From: Haladaptatus halobius
GTDB taxonomy: Archaea > Halobacteriota > Halobacteria > Halobacteriales > Haladaptataceae
NCBI RefSeq assembly: GCF_020618475.1
Contig: NZ_CP085335.1
Coordinates: 1,860,001 to 1,924,000 of the forward strand
DNA: 64,000 nt
Direction: 5' to 3'
Shown here: one piece after another, positions 63,240-64,000 of the stretch
Numbering within the stretch: position 1 is the first letter of the stretch
Layout: each line of letters begins with the position of its first letter
Notes under the pieces: generated by a model
What the model was told of the DNA's origin: nothing
Seen by the model: the letters and a program-made list of their open reading frames with translations, nothing else
Database searches by the model: none
Program-made: the position numbers and the translations under genes

Positions 63240-63360
63240 GATATCCACCGAGTTCGGGCCTGCACCAGAGCAGAACACCCGACTCAGAAGTATAAACGTC
63301 GTCTGAGAGCTTAACCGTTCTTATCGAAAACTGTACATATCAGACTTGTTGCCGGTCGAA

Positions 63361-64000
63361 TCAGTCGGCTATCCGACTCCCTCCGGCGGGGAGGAACTCC
63401 TGAATCAGGTCGGGACTCGCCACCTTCCGGACGAACGACGTATCTTCGAACCGATCACGAAATTCGCGGTAGAGGCGCTTCGCGGCGTCGTTCTGGGCGT
63501 ACTGTCCGGGTTCGACCTCGATGCTCGTCTCCGCCTGCGACTCGATGGCGGACGGCGGCCCGCCGACGACTCGGGTGTTCGGCTCGACGGTGATTCCGAT
63601 GGCGACGCCGACCGGCACGTCCCGGAAGTAGGTTCGGTCGCCGCGGATGGCGAAGCCGCCCTTCTCCAAGTACTCGCCGCTCTCCGGCGTCTTCGACACC
63701 TGTTCGGGGTTGACCGCGTAGGCGTCTCCCGAGAACCGACCGTCCTTCCACACCGACGAGTAGGAGACGGCGAACTGGGCCGCCTCTCGCTTGCTTTGCT
63801 CCGGCACGTCCACGTCCTTCGACGGTTCGCTCGGGTCGGACGTTTTCAGGACGGTTATCGGCCCGCCGTGCGCCTGCGAGTGGAAGAATAGGTCGTTCCT
63901 ATCCATGTACTTTTTGACGAGTTCCTCGTTCTGGTCGGCGTTTCGCCCGCCGAGGACGAGAAAGCCGTCCGACGTTCGGAACCAGCGGAACCGCTCGTAC
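63361..64000 (-). CDS. rqcH: RqcH/NEMF (NFACT) protein, C-terminal part
   Basis: The frame is open to the right edge for 212 residues, so the N-terminus is outside the window. It contains the NFACT-R block: RWFRTSDGFLVLGGRNADQN, then LVKKYMDRNDLFFHSQAHGGP. The C-terminal part has ERPFGSY-like strands in YFRDVPVGVAIG and DLIQEFLPAGGSRIAD. RqcH/NEMF proteins bind 50S-peptidyl-tRNA complexes after ribosome splitting and mediate tail addition or degradation. Pelota is nearby. Confidence 0.88.
   Translation of the reverse strand, partial: YERFRWFRTSDGFLVLGGRNADQNEELVKKYMDRNDLFFHSQAHGGPITVLKTSDPSEPSKDVDVPEQSKREAAQFAVSYSSVWKDGRFSGDAYAVNPEQVSKTPESGEYLEKGGFAIRGDRTYFRDVPVGVAIGITVEPNTRVVGGPPSAIESQAETSIEVEPGQYAQNDAAKRLYREFRDRFEDTSFVRKVASPDLIQEFLPAGGSRIAD

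Overview
The window is chromosomal DNA of a halophilic archaeon (class Halobacteria). The evidence is a GC-rich, strongly acidic proteome, TATA boxes about 25-35 bases before starts with little or no leader, archaeal information-processing genes (PriS, GINS, LSm, L37e, aMBF1, Pelota, RtcB/archease, CDC48) and several small zinc-ribbon proteins typical of haloarchaea. A TrmB regulator next to a trehalose-type sugar importer would suit a genus such as Haladaptatus, but this is only a guess. No rRNA, CRISPR array, insertion sequence or integrase was found; one tRNA gene (Leu, GAG) is present.

Layout. 1-3.8 kb: a DUF5816-like fragment, 5'-nucleotidase-type phosphoesterase, UspA, MscS and a PAC2 protein. 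4-18.2 kb: a sugar locus with a TrmB regulator, aldo/keto reductase, a five-gene ABC importer operon, two Gfo/Idh/MocA dehydrogenases, a sugar isomerase/epimerase, a NUDIX hydrolase and an eIF2B-like isomerase. 18.4-22 kb: a solitary Eco57I-like methyltransferase. 22-31.4 kb: a decayed lipoprotein gene, rtcB-archease, priS-GINS, and CDC48 with a small overlapping partner; a 547-base gap here is full of palindromes. 31.4-35.6 kb: hydrolase, PanB, HAD, acyl-CoA dehydrogenase. 35.7-41 kb: three broken genes (prolyl oligopeptidase, zinc-finger/membrane protein, NUDIX) between intact housekeeping genes (AlaX-type editing protein, aMBF1, Mop-like, thioesterase). 41.5-49.9 kb: tRNA-Leu, DUF420, PurF, the lsm-rpl37e operon, M42 peptidase, a zincin, PfkB kinase. 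50-64 kb: a Cas4-helicase fusion, a LarA-like protein, an SLC13 transporter, an Lhr helicase, an MBL hydrolase, Pelota, a DUF4013 pair (one copy broken) and the C-terminal part of RqcH at the right edge.

How the parts fit. The sugar locus reads as one regulon: TrmB probably acts on the importer promoter, where a perfect inverted repeat abuts the TATA box, and the two Gfo/Idh enzymes plus the isomerase could process the imported sugar by a keto-sugar route (inference). Two translation-quality genes, Pelota and RqcH, lie within 3 kb of each other.

The most striking overall feature is decay: five genes carry in-frame stops or frameshifts, and each is still clearly readable on both sides of the lesion. 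One frameshift is an exact 7-base tandem duplication. One nonsense codon can be read as a lost tryptophan by comparison with an intact paralogue 400 bases away.
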